Below, piece after piece: positions 35,901 to 47,900 of a stretch of 64,000 nt of DNA (its first letter is position 1; every line of letters begins with the position of its first letter). Made by a program: the position numbers and the translations under genes. Location: the NCBI GenBank assembly GCA_016218545.1, contig JACRDQ010000036.1:310001-374000 (forward strand), given 5' to 3'. The notes beneath the pieces are model-generated. The model saw only the letters and a program-made list of their open reading frames with translations. It was not told the DNA's origin and did no database searches. The stretch comes from Elusimicrobiota bacterium (GTDB taxonomy: Bacteria > Elusimicrobiota > Elusimicrobia > UBA1565 > UBA9628).

Positions 35901-38900
35901 CGGCACCTCGGGCTGGCTCTGGCCGGCGCCGGCCGGGGCGATGGTGAAGCCGCTGGCCGAGAGGTAGATGGCCTCGATCGCGACCACGGTGCCCACGAAC
36001 GGGTAGGAGGTCGAGCCCGTGCCCAGGGGGCCCGAGCGGGTCACGCCCGTATAATAGGTAGGCTGGATGACGTCGCCGCGCGGCATGCCGAACCACGACT
36101 TGTCGCGGATGGACACGCCCACGAGGTCGTTCTTCACCGCCTCCTCGGCGATGTCGTAGACCAGGTAGTACGAGCCGGCCACGGGCCCGACCATCTGGTC
36201 GTTCTTGAAGTAGATGAGCGACTGCACGTTGCTGTCGTTGTCCTGGTCGAAGACGTCCACCTTGCGCACGGCCATCCCGGGGATGAGGTTCAGCTTCGGG
36301 GTGGCTCCGAAGCCGAGCTTGGCCCCGCGCGAGATGATGCGCAGGCAGGGCAGGCCCGTGGGCAGGTCGATGCCGTCGGTGCAGCCGCGCGCCTTGCCCG
36401 TGCTCGGGTCCGAGCCCTCGAAGAACATGAGCTCGGCGTTGTTGACGTAGACCCACCCGCCCGCCATGCTGTTGTCGAACTGGGTCGGGAAGCCCCAGGT
36501 GGAGGCCACCACCATGTCGAAGGGCACGGTGGTCGTGCTGTAGACGAAGGTCGACAGGGTCGTCTCGACCTCGGAGATGTTGACGTCCTCCACGGTGGAG
36601 AAGATGTCGTCCTGGTTGATGTCCTTGTAGACCCGCACGAACTTGATGTCCGTGTTGCGGCCCAGGGGACGGGTCGGGTCCTGCGAGCCTCCGCCGCGCT
36701 CCACGCGCAGGGTGCGCCACGGGGCCAGGGCCACGTCCGTGGCCAGGTTGAACCTCAGGAACGGCACGTTCGGCTGAGCCTGCCGGACGCTCGTCATGTT
36801 CGCCGCGATGTTGTTGACGCCCATGGTGACCTTCGACGTGACCTTCCTGATGGTCAGCATGGGGTTGCTGTTGAACCCGCCGGTCGGGAAGGCCACCACG
36901 TGCGGAACCTGGACGGTCATGTAGCCGGGGTCCGCGATGGTGATGCCCTGCCTGGAGTTCTCCAAGGCGAACTCCGAGATGTCGAGGGTCACGAAGATGT
37001 CGGTGGGCGCGGTGGAGACCTCGATGGGCTTCTTGAGCAGGATGACGACGGTCCCGGTGCTGAAGCTCTCGTTGCCGTAGGACAGCAGGCCGGGATAGTC
37101 GCCGCTCGCTCCGGAAGAGGAGTCCTCCACGTCGAACGACTCGTTGCCGTTGACGTCGGCCCAGATCTTGACCACGGTCGCGTCGGTGTCGAGCGCCCCG
37201 GCCGCCACGGTGTGATCGATGGTGATCCTCTCCACGATGGCGGAGTTGCGGTCGGTCTGCAGGCGCATGCGCACCATGGGCACGTCCTTGGCGTTCTGGT
37301 AGGCGTAGGGCGAGCCGAACTGCTCGAAGCTGACGCTGACCGTGTTGAGGGTCGGCATGATGGGCGAGGCCGGGCTCATGGGCGTGGAGACGAAGATGGC
37401 CTCGTGGCCCGCGTTGGCCGGGGTCATCAGTATCTTCCCTGGGTCGCCGATGTAGAGGCCGGTGACCGTGTTCTGAGGGCTGAGCTGCTCATGCGAGAAC
37501 TTGGCCTTGCCCGAGACGTCGAGAGCGACGTAGAAGGTCTTGGTCGAAGGCGTGATGAGCACGTAGGGCAGGCCGGTCACGGGGTCGCCCACGCTCACCG
37601 TCACCCTGCCCTCCGCGTCGGGGAACTTCCCGAACACGTTCGTTCCCACCAGGTTGTCTCCCTCATTGCCCTGGGTGATCGGGTCGCGGTGGTAGGCCGG
37701 GTCGCCCACCGGCACGACCGACTGGCGGATGTCCACGGCGGTGACGTCGGAGTCGTTGCCGTTCAAGCCCAGCGGCAGGATGCGGTTGAACTTGATGCCC
37801 GAGAGCTGGATCTGGAAGGCCGAGGTCCACATGTCCATGCGCAAGACGGCCGTGTTCTGCTGGCCCTGCCAGACCATGGGACCCAGGGGCGGGTCCTGCC
37901 CGATGACCACGGACTTGACCGGGCTCCCGCCCGCGTGCGCCGCGGGGGGCGTGCCCAGCCGGCCGCGTATCACGCCGTAGAGGATCGGCAGGACCGGATC
38001 GTAGGCCGAGAAGCTCACGATCTCGTCGTCCACGGCGATGTAGGAGGCCGCGTACCAGGTCGTGCAGCCCAGCGGGTCGTAGGTCGGCGCGACCGGCATG
38101 CCTGCCGTGGACAGCAGGACCCAGGTGTTCTCCACCGCGCCGGACGCCATGTTGCCGACCCCGGCCACGCTCAGCACCACGGCGCCGCCGTAGGCCGGCC
38201 CGGTCGAGCCCGCGAGAGTGTGCGCGGCCGGCGTGCTGCCCAGTTGGCCGCGCCGGACGTTGAGGATGAACGGGCAGGTGGACATCAGCCCGTCGTAGGA
38301 GACGATCTCGTTCTCGATGATCGCGTAGGAGGTCGTGCCCGGGCCCTGCGGTACCGGGAAGCCCTGCGTGGAGGACAAGGCCCAGAAGGTGTCCACGGCC
38401 CCCGCCCCCGCGACCGCCACTTCGCCTGCCAGGAGAGGCGCCGTGAAGGTCCCGGTCGAGCTCGAGAAGTAAGGCGCGCTCTTGATGTAGAGCTTCTGCG
38501 GGGAGGCCACGATGGCGCGATGCTTCGAGATCCAGGTCAGGTTCGAGGTCGCCGCGTCGAAGAAGTTCGGGTATGAGATCGAGTTCTTGAGCGGGTCGTC
38601 GTTGATGTCCGGGCTCGGGAAGCCCTGGCTGCGCAGCTCCACGCCCAGGGTCCGGGGCTGGCCGGTCGCGACGTCGGTCGGCTGGGCGTCCTTGGTGACG
38701 TGGTAGGCGATGAAGAAGCGCTGAGGGATGACGGCCCTGGCCTCGGTGTCGATGACGAAGGGGTCATCGAGCCTCACCTGGGCCGTGAGGGGCTGGCCGC
38801 TGTAGCCGAACACGCCCTCGCCCAGGAGCTCGTCGGGGATCGGAGCGGCGGTGGGGTTGAACACGCCGTCGCCGTTGGCGTCGTACCAGACCGACACCTT

Positions 38901-41900
38901 GTCCACGTCGGGCGAGATGAGGCCCGAGGAGGTCGCGCTGCCCGTGCCGTAGAGCAGCAGCCAGCGCCACTTGGCGTCTCCGACGTCGGTCTTGAAGAGG
39001 AGCGAGGCCACGGCCACGGTCGAGTTCTGCTGGACGAAGGGACCCATGGCGCCGTCGAGGGTGTCGGTGGACTTCAGGGTCACCTTGTCGCCCACCTCCT
39101 GGACCACGGAGACGAAGGAGTCGGTCAGCCCGCCGGTCAGGGTCGTGGAGACCCAGACCTTGTTCGGCGACATGGTCTTGGGCGACCGGATCTTGAAGTA
39201 GGTGGTGCTCGGGATGGCCAGGCCGATGTTGACCAGTCCGCCGATGGAGGCCGTGGGGCTGATGTCGTAGGTGACGTAGAAGTTCGACTCCGTCGTGCCG
39301 AGGAGCTGGCCTCCGGCGCCGCTGAAGCCGTAGATGGGCAGGATGGCCGGCGCGGACACGATGGTCCCGGTCGAGAACGCGATCTTGGGCGTGCCTTCCT
39401 GCGCGCGCTTGCAGTTCTTGAAGAGGTTCAGGACCGGGTCGCGGTCGTCGCAGATGACCACCTCCTTCTTGAGCTCGTCGGTCTGGCCGTCGTTGAGCAC
39501 CAGGCGGATGATCGGGTCCTCGTAGCCGGCCACGGTCGGGTCCTCGAAGGGGTTCTCGGCCGGGAACATGCAGGTGACGCAGTCGAGCTCGATGTCCGTG
39601 ACGTCGGGCACGCCCGCGCCCGAGCTCAAGGCCACGGTGAGCTCGGTGTACGGGAAGATCCGCTGCATGGCGTCCTGCGGGGAGACCTGCGAGTCCACGG
39701 CCACGTCGAAGAGCCCGTCGCCGTCCCAGTCGCGCCACACCCTGATGTTCGTCACGTCCGAGACCTTGTTGTTCAAGGCCAGCATGTCGTTGAAGGACCC
39801 GTCGCCCCTCATGGTGGACGGATACCACCGGTCCAGCTTGAGGCCCTGCCACTCGCCCGAGCCCGAGCCCATCCGGAAGGTGTACTTCACCATGGGCTTG
39901 TTGGAGTCGTTCTGCTTGACCATCGAAGGCACCGAGGGCACCGAGTCCGGGAACCCGTCCCCGTCCGCGTCCGGCCCCACGCCCTCGGAGTTCTTCGCGG
40001 TCAGCAGGAGGACGTCCCCGGTCGGGACGATCAGGACCTGAGTGGAGGAGAGGGGCGGAGAGAAGGACTCCACGATGCCGTTGCCCTGGAGCGCCTTGAT
40101 GTCCGATTGGGTGATGACCACCCCGTGCCTGCGGTCCGGCTCGGCCGCCTCGTCGTAGTCGAAGGCCACGAAGTAGGTTTTGGTCGAGGTCCCCAGGGTG
40201 CCGCTGACCCCGGTGGGCTCCTTGATGCTCAGCGTGACCGACCGCGTCTCTCCCGGCGGGAACACGGCCGGGTTGGAGGGGTCCGTGACCTCGCGGTCCA
40301 GGCCGAACTGGAACTGCCCGTCGCCCGGGGTCGTGACCTTGTCGGCCTGGGTGTCCAGGAAGAGGCGCACGGACTTCACGTGGAGGTCCGCGCCGTTGCC
40401 GCTGTGCGTGAGGCTGACGCGGTTCAAGACCCCGGTGAAGGCGTCGGTCCAGAGGTTGAGCTTGGCCATGCCGACCAGCCTCTCGCCCTGGTAGACCCAC
40501 GAGTACGAGGACAAAGACATCGCCGAAGGCTGCCACCAGGCCGCGATGTCCTCGCCGGTCACCCGGATCCTGGCCTGCTCGCGCTCGACCGAGGAGGTCG
40601 TGGTCTTGATGATGAAGTTGTTCTTGGCCACCTTGACCTGGCTGTCCGGGGAGAGGGTGATGTCGGACGGGCCCGTCAGCTGCAGGCCGAAGCTGCGCGG
40701 CAGATAGTCGGCGGCGTACCCGGTCGAGGCGATGCGCACCGTGAAGAAGTAGTGCTTCGCGCCCTTGCCCAGCTGCGACGGCACCGGGCTCGAGACGTAG
40801 ATGGCGGTCGGGACCCCGAAGTACCAGGAGGAGTCGGTATCGCTGTAGGTGCCGGTGCCCATGAAGGAGTCGAACGCGGAGTCGAACCTGGCGTTGCCGT
40901 TGTCGTCCATCCAAAGCGCCATCTCCGTGACGTACTGGTTGTCCAGGTTGCCGTCGCTGCGGCTGCGCACCCTGATGGTCGCGAGCTTGGCCGTGAGGTC
41001 CGGCCCCACGGACGGGGCCACGGACATGGTCAGGCGCATCATCAGGACCTCGGGCAGGAGCTCGCCCGGGTCCTCGGGGTCGGGCGCGGTGCCGTCGCCC
41101 TGGTTGATGACCTTCTTCGTCACGCCGAGGCTCTGCTTGAGGAGCGGGATGGGGCCGTAGGGCGGCGGGTTGGACTCGGGCGCGAAGTCGGTCGGGATGA
41201 TCACCACGCCCGCGATGTTGACCGCGCCCTTGCTGAAGTCCTCGGCCTCGGTCGCGTAGGACCGGTCCGAGCGCTTGGAAGGGTCGGTCGTGAACAGGTC
41301 GGTCCTGCCCGAGTCCGAGGTCCTGCCCCAGTAGGTCGGGGTCGGGTAGGAGGTCGCGTCGATGCGCAGGGTCTCCTGCACGAGGTCCACGAGCTGGAGG
41401 TTGGTGAACACGCCCTGCTCGCCGGGGACGAAGATATGGTAGGTCGTCATGGCGATGGGGTCGAGCAGGGTCACGGTCGCGGTGGACCCCGAGGACCCGA
41501 AGTTGACCTGTCCGGAGAAGTACTGCCCGTTGTCCGGATCGCCGGCCGCCACGTTGCCGTATTTATCCCGCGCGATCACCGTCAGGTTGTTGGCCTCCGT
41601 GACCCTGGCCGGGTTGTCCGGGCTGAAGGGGTGGTGGATGGTCAGGTACCACGCCGTGTCCGCGGTGATGGTATGCTCCTGCTGGATGGGCGCCCAGATG
41701 TCGGCCGCGCCCAGCCGCGCCTGAGCCGTGATGGTGGTGATGCCCGTGTCCGTGTCCCAGAACCACACGTTGGCCGTGCTCACCCCCACGCCCACCGGCA
41801 CCTCCACGTATTGGCCGGTGACGCCGTAGATCCCGTCCCAGACTCCCGGCTCGGGCTGGGTGCCGACGATGACCGAGAAGGGGTTGGTGCCCGCGTAGGT

Positions 41901-44900
41901 CGAGTTCTTCGTGGAGGAGAAGCGCACCTTGTACTGGAAGACAGCGTCCTTGGTCATGTTGCCGTACCGGTCCATGAGGACCGCGCTCACCACGGTCTGG
42001 GTCGTGACCCCTGCCGCGAACTGGATCGTGGTGCCGGCGATCAGCTTCCTCGGCGGGGTAGCCCAGCCCAGGCTCGCGGGCGGACCCGGCTTGACCGTGT
42101 AGCTGGCCACCGCGGGCTCCCAAGTCCCGTAATGGATGCCCGTGACCCGGAACTCATGGGTGGTCTGGGTGATGAGGGTGTCGATGAGGTAGAAGTCCGT
42201 GGCGGACTTGTTCACCTCGATGTAGGCGTAGCCCGGGTCATCCTTGAAGGCCCCGTCGGCCGGGGTCGAGATCAGGACCTCGCCCAGGGAGTCCGGCTCG
42301 ATGATGAAGCCCACGACCCCGTTGACGTCCTCGCCCACGCGCAGGGGCGACGCGTTGCCGTAATAGTCGCGGGTCTCGATGGTGAAGGCCTGGGAGGTCG
42401 TGCCCGCCTCGAGCTCCTGGCCCGCGCCGCTCGAGATCGCGATGCGGTCCTGCCGGTTCGGCCGGACGTAGACGCGCTGGGTGCCGGAGGCGACGCCCAG
42501 GCTCCACAGCTCGATGACGGGCCTGGTGCTCGCGGGGTTCTCGTAGCGGTTGGAGGCCGTGGTGTCGAGGTAGTAGAACGTGGCCTGGTATTCGTTGACC
42601 GTGATGAACACGGCCGTGCTCACCGAGTCGAAGGAGGGCGCGCTCAAGCGCGTGCCCTGGGTGTAGTCGGGCGCGGACGAGAAGGCCACGTAGTCGTTGT
42701 ACAAAGACGGAAGCCTCGTCCACTCCATGCCGGACACGGTCACGAAGGTCGAGAGGTTGACCTGGAGCTGGGACCCGGTCACCACCATGGGATTCCTGAA
42801 CTGGTCCTGCAGTTGGGCCCTGAAGATCGCCAGCTTGTTGGAGCTGCCGCGGATCTGGCCGGCGTACTCGTTGTTCTCGTCGCCGTAGGTCGTGTCCATG
42901 GAGGAGTTGAACCCGAGCCTGAGCTGGCTGGAGTCGTCGGGGTTGACCCTGAGCTGATGGATGGCCGGGGCCACGCCCACGGGTCCGTTGGCCTGGATGG
43001 TCCAGTAGCCCGGCCTGCCCTTCTCACCGGTGTTGCTCGCGGGGTCCACGCCGGAGTAGGAGGCCATCTTGTCGTGATAGCGGAAGACGTTCTCCTCCCC
43101 GGTCTCGCCGTCGTTGATGCTGAACCCGCTCATGAACACGTTGTTGCCCTCGTCACGGTAGCCATAGTCTCCGATCGTGCCGAAACCCGGGGTCCAGCCC
43201 GCGGCCGTGTGGACCGCCTGCGAAGGGGTCACGAAGTTGACGGAGGTGTTGCCTTGCTGGGTGACGTTGTCGAAGTCGTCGTAGCGCTTGAGCTCGTATT
43301 CGCCGCCCGCGGCCCCGGTCAGGCCCGTGTACACCCCGCCCGCGGGCGGGACCTGCGTGAACTTGAGCTGTTTGGGCAGGCCGCCCACGGTCATGAGACG
43401 GCCGCTGATGCTCTTCTCATAGAGGGTGAACTGCGACAGGTCCGAGGGCATGGTCATGGTCCCGACCCAGATGCGCATCCAGTGCGTGGCCGTGCTCGAG
43501 ACCATGTAGTTGAGCTTGGGCGAGTCGCTCAAGGGCAGGCCCAGAGGGCAGACGCCCACGTGGCCGTGCACGTCGGAGTAGATCTCGGTGGAGGTGCCCA
43601 CCTCCTCCCAGCCCGCGCCGTGGTCCACCCGGATGGTGCCCGTGCTGCCGTAGATGATGGCGGTGGAGATGAAGATCTTGATGCCGCCCGTGATGGGGTT
43701 GTCGTACTTGTCGGTCAGTTGGGCCGTGAAGTCGATGGAGCCCTTGGGCCCGGGCGTGAGCGACCCGGCGCCCACCTGCGTGTCGCTGAGCGGCGAGACC
43801 TTCACCGAATCCACCGAGCCCGGTCCCACGGTCACGAAGGCCTGCTGGCTCAAGAGGGTCGGCTGGAGGGTGTCGTAAGCCCTGATCCAGCGCAGGCCCG
43901 CCTTCTTGAAGATGGCGTAATCCGGGTCCACCAGGGTCTTGGTGCCGGAGGACAGGTTGACGGAGACGGGCACGACCTCCGGGTCCTGGGCATACTCGCC
44001 GTAGAAGGTCACCTGCCGGTCGTATTTGTTCGGCCCGGTCGAGAGCAGGTTGTGGTACTGGTCGTGCGCGATGACGCTGAAGACGAAATTCTTGCCGGCG
44101 TCGGTGCTGGCCGGCACGTCCAGGAGGTGCAGGTGCCCGCCCGCGGCAGGGTCCCGGGTCGCGGGCAGGGTCCAGACATAGCTGGAGGTCCCGGAGGAGT
44201 AGTTCACCGAGGCCGGCTGCGCAGGCTCGGTCGCCGCCGTGACCGTATAGGAAGAGATGGCCAGCCTGGGCGCCGGGCCGAAGGACCAGGTGCCGTCCAC
44301 GAGCTGTTGGACGCTGTCCAAGACCGCGGGATCGTAGAGGGCCTTGACCCGCACCATGGGCATCTCGTTGATGGGCACGGGCGGGTCGGTGTCCTGCGCG
44401 ATCCCGGTCCGGTCCGTGGAGATGTTCCAGAACCGGTCCACCAGGTTCACGGTCACGCCCAGAGGCGAGGGGACCGGAGCCGTGACGACGAAATCCGCAG
44501 GGCTCCCGTTCTTGCCGGGCAGCCCCTCCGATCCCAGGAGCGGCCGGCACTCGGGCTCGTCGCACTTGCCGCCCGCCTGGCTCTCGCCCGGCAAGAGCAC
44601 CTGGAGCCTGGCCGGGGCGGCCGCGTAGACCTTGAACCCGTAGGTGAGCCCGGCCGGATACTGCGACTTGCAGATGTTGTCGAAGTTCCCGGTGCAGCAC
44701 GCGTTGCCCCACTGCCCGCTGGCGTAGGCTCCGACCTGCGCGGAGTTGGTCTTGGAGACCAGGATCAGCCTGTTCGTCAGGTCGAACTTCCGGGAGCCCG
44801 ACGCCAGCGACAGAGTCGAGGGGTGGAGGTCGTAGGGGTCGCTCGTCACCACGTACACTTTCGAGGACAGGACCACGCCCTGGCACTGCGGCGGGGAGTT

Positions 44901-47900
44901 GGCGTCGTTGTTGTAGACGTTCATGTACCGGTCGACCAGGTTGACCGTGATCTCGAAGGGCTGGCCCGCGGTCGGCGTGGCGACGTTCACGTTCGAGAAC
45001 CCGCCGTCCGGGTAATCGCCTCCTCCGGGCCGGGTGACCTGGCCGGGCAGGACCACCTGCAGGCCCACGGGCAGGGCCGGCCTCAAGGTGAAGGTCGAGT
45101 ACTTGACGGCCGGAGGCACGCTGCTCTCCAAGGAGCCCGTGTAGTCGTCGGCGCGGATGTACTGCTCCGTGGTCGCGCGCCGCATCACGATGTCGCCCGC
45201 CGGGACCGTGACGTAGCCCAGGCTCGGGTTGACGGCCCACGTGGTCTGGATGATGGAGTAGGGGTCGTCCGGGGTCTGCAGCCGCACGTCCGTGGCCCAG
45301 CCCGTGACCAGGTTGAAGTAGTCGTCCACCACTCCGATCTGCAGGCCTCCGCCGCCTCCGAAGCTCTCCCCGGCCGTCTGGTCCGCGGGCGTGCCCGCGC
45401 GGCCCGTGGCCGAGCCCTGGTCGAAGGTCTCGCCGGGGAGCTTGACCACCAGGCGCCGCGGGATGCCCGCGTTGACCGTGAAGGCCGTGGAGGTGTCCTT
45501 GTTCAAGTCATAGATCCACGGGGCCACCACGCCCTCGTACATCTCGGCGAAGAGTTTGGCCGTGCCGGCGCGCTTCATGTAGACCTTGAACGTGGCCGAG
45601 GAGAACACAGGCTGGTGCGCGCCGAAGGTGTCGGAGGGCGTGATGACCGCGTAAGGGTCGTCCGAGTAGAGCTTGAGGTGCTGGGACGCGCCCTGGATGA
45701 GGTTCCAGTAGTTGTCTACGATGTCGACGACCACGTCGAACTCGAAGGCCTGGCCGGCCTGGGTCACGTAGGTGGACGGAGACGAGCGGCCGTTGTTGCC
45801 GGCCGGCGGAGGCGGCAGGCCGGGCTTGCGCGCCTCGTTGGGCAGCAGGATCCGGAGCTTGACCGGGTTGGAGCCCCTCACCGGCACGTTGCGGGCCGGG
45901 GCCGCGATCAAGCCGCCGAGCAGGTCCGTGGCCGTGGACCTCCTGATGCCCGCGGCCAGCAGGCTGATCCCGCTGACCGTAGACGAGCCGTTGGCCATGT
46001 CGAAATCGCCCTGGAAGTAGGACGGTATCTGGTCGTCGGTCACGAACCGGATGTTGCTGGGCGCGCTCCGGGACACGGTCTGCACCCAGTTGTAGCGCTT
46101 GTCCGTGGCGTACACGCCGGCCGTGAAAGGCTGGCCCGCGGTCTGCGTGGAGGCCGTGCCCATGATGCCGTAGGGCGCGGACATCTTGCCCGGCTCGAGG
46201 TATTCGCCCGGGTACATGATGATGAGCCGGTCCGGGGTGTTGGAGGACACCGTCACGGGCGACACGGTCTGCGTCGCGAGCTTGACGCCCAGGGCGCTGG
46301 CGTCCACGGCCTTGACCCACAAAGTCGAGGTCGCGACCGAGGGCACGAAGCCCGTGAAGGTCGCCTCGCCGCCCGAGAGGTTGAGCGTGTTGCCGGGCGT
46401 GATGTCCGCGTACGGGTCGCTGGTCTCCAGGCGCACCAGGCGCGTCTCGCCCGTGACCAGGTTCCAGTACATGTCCGTGGCGCGCACCTTGATCCAGTAG
46501 GTCTCGCCGGCGGTCAGGGGGCCGGCGGTCCCGGTCTTGCCGGAGACCGAGCCCTCGCTGGCGACCTGGCCCGCGGTGTTGGGCGGCGGGTCGGTCGGGA
46601 CCGTGACCAGGAGGTTCACGGCCGTGTTGGCGTTGACCGTGATGTTCGAGACCGTGTCCGTGGAGCGGGTCTCGGAGCCCGCGTCGCGCGCCATGACCGT
46701 GAAGTTGGACTGCCGCATGACCGGCGGCACGTCGTAGGTCGTGGTGCCGTCCTTCAAGCCGATCTTGTAGGGGTTGGCCACCAGGCCCCGGGCCTGGATG
46801 TTCGGGTCCGTGGGGAAGCGCAGCTCGGTCAGGAAGTTGCAGGAGGACGAGGGCAGCTCGAACTCGTCGATGAAAGGCGTGGTGCCGCGCACCACGTTGA
46901 AGTAGTGGTCCGTCAGGTTGACCGTGAAGTTGTAGGTCGAGCCCGCGGTCAGCACGTCCGGCGTCGCGTCGGAGCGGCCGCCCGGAGCCGTGGGGTCCGC
47001 GTTGTAGGGAGCCACGCCCGGCCCGGCCGTCTGGCCGGCCGCGATGAGCTGGAGCTTCAGGGGCGAGGTCCACCAGACCTTGAGCTTGTTGACCGTATGG
47101 TAATAGGAGGTCTCGCCCGGCAGGACCAGGGTCGGGCTCTGGGCGCGCACCGTGTGCGTGGACGCGGTCACGGAAGCCAGATAGAAGACCGTGGCGCCGG
47201 CCTCCAGGGCCACGGGGTCCGGGTCGACCACGTTGTTGTCCGTGGCCACGTCCGCGGTGACGCTGAAGGTCTCGTCGTAGTCCGTGTTGAAGTACTCGTC
47301 GACCGCGTACACGGTCACGGTCGTGATCGCGCCCGCGTAGGTCTCGTTGGGCAGGGAGACCCCGTCCTTGCCCGGGTTGGCGCCGGCCTTGCCCTGGACC
47401 CGGACCTCGCCCGGCAGGAGAGCCAGCAGGCCGTTCCTGCTCTTGGACCGCACGGTCACGGCGGAGGACGGGTTGGCGGAGTTGGGGATGCCCTGCCCGG
47501 TGGCCGAGGTCTTGCGCACCCCGTCATCCGGCGGGTACACGGGCGTGGAGGCGGACAGGAAGGTCCGGTTGACCGTGGTCGAGCCGTTGAAGCTCGCGTA
47601 CCCGTCCGGGCTCACCCCGCTGTTGTTCGGGTCGAGGTCCGAGACCCACACGGTCGCGGCCGAGGAGAGGACCAGGTTGTAGTAGTGGTCCACCACCTGC
47701 AGGAGGAAGGGGATGGCGTCGCCGGCGAGCTTGAGCCTCGGGGCGCCCTTGCGGCCGGGCGTGCCCGTCATGACGCCGGGGGCCGGCTCCTCGCCCAGGC
47801 CCGGCGCGTAGTCGGCCACGACCATGACGGCCTCGGCGGTCGAGTGCACGACCGTGAAGTTGCCGGTCCCGTTGAAGGAGGGCGAGTTCTTGTCGTAGGC

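Larger units (their letters stand above)
32500..41300 (-). repeat. About nine modules with calcium-loop-like DxNGDGxF motifs
   Basis: Recurring core: xVxxxRLxxxSxxxxxxLxxIxxxxxG, then VxVWxDxNGDGxFxxxxD, then a (V/L)xVxxDI strand pair. Examples are VWYDANGDGVFNP, WADVNGNESFD, WKDNGDRVFTP and WMDADGDKVFAP. The Asp/Asn spacing resembles EF-hand or dockerin loops, so calcium binding is likely. Two neighbouring copies (near 35,700 and 32,950) are especially similar and form part of a larger tandem duplication; the NHL propeller and Cys-rich insertion lie within this stretch. Confidence 0.75.

Noticed and set aside
33279..38576. Plus-strand open frame of 1765 codons
   Set aside because: Same reason: antisense to NHL and calcium-loop modules, repetitive HGDGDV-type composition.
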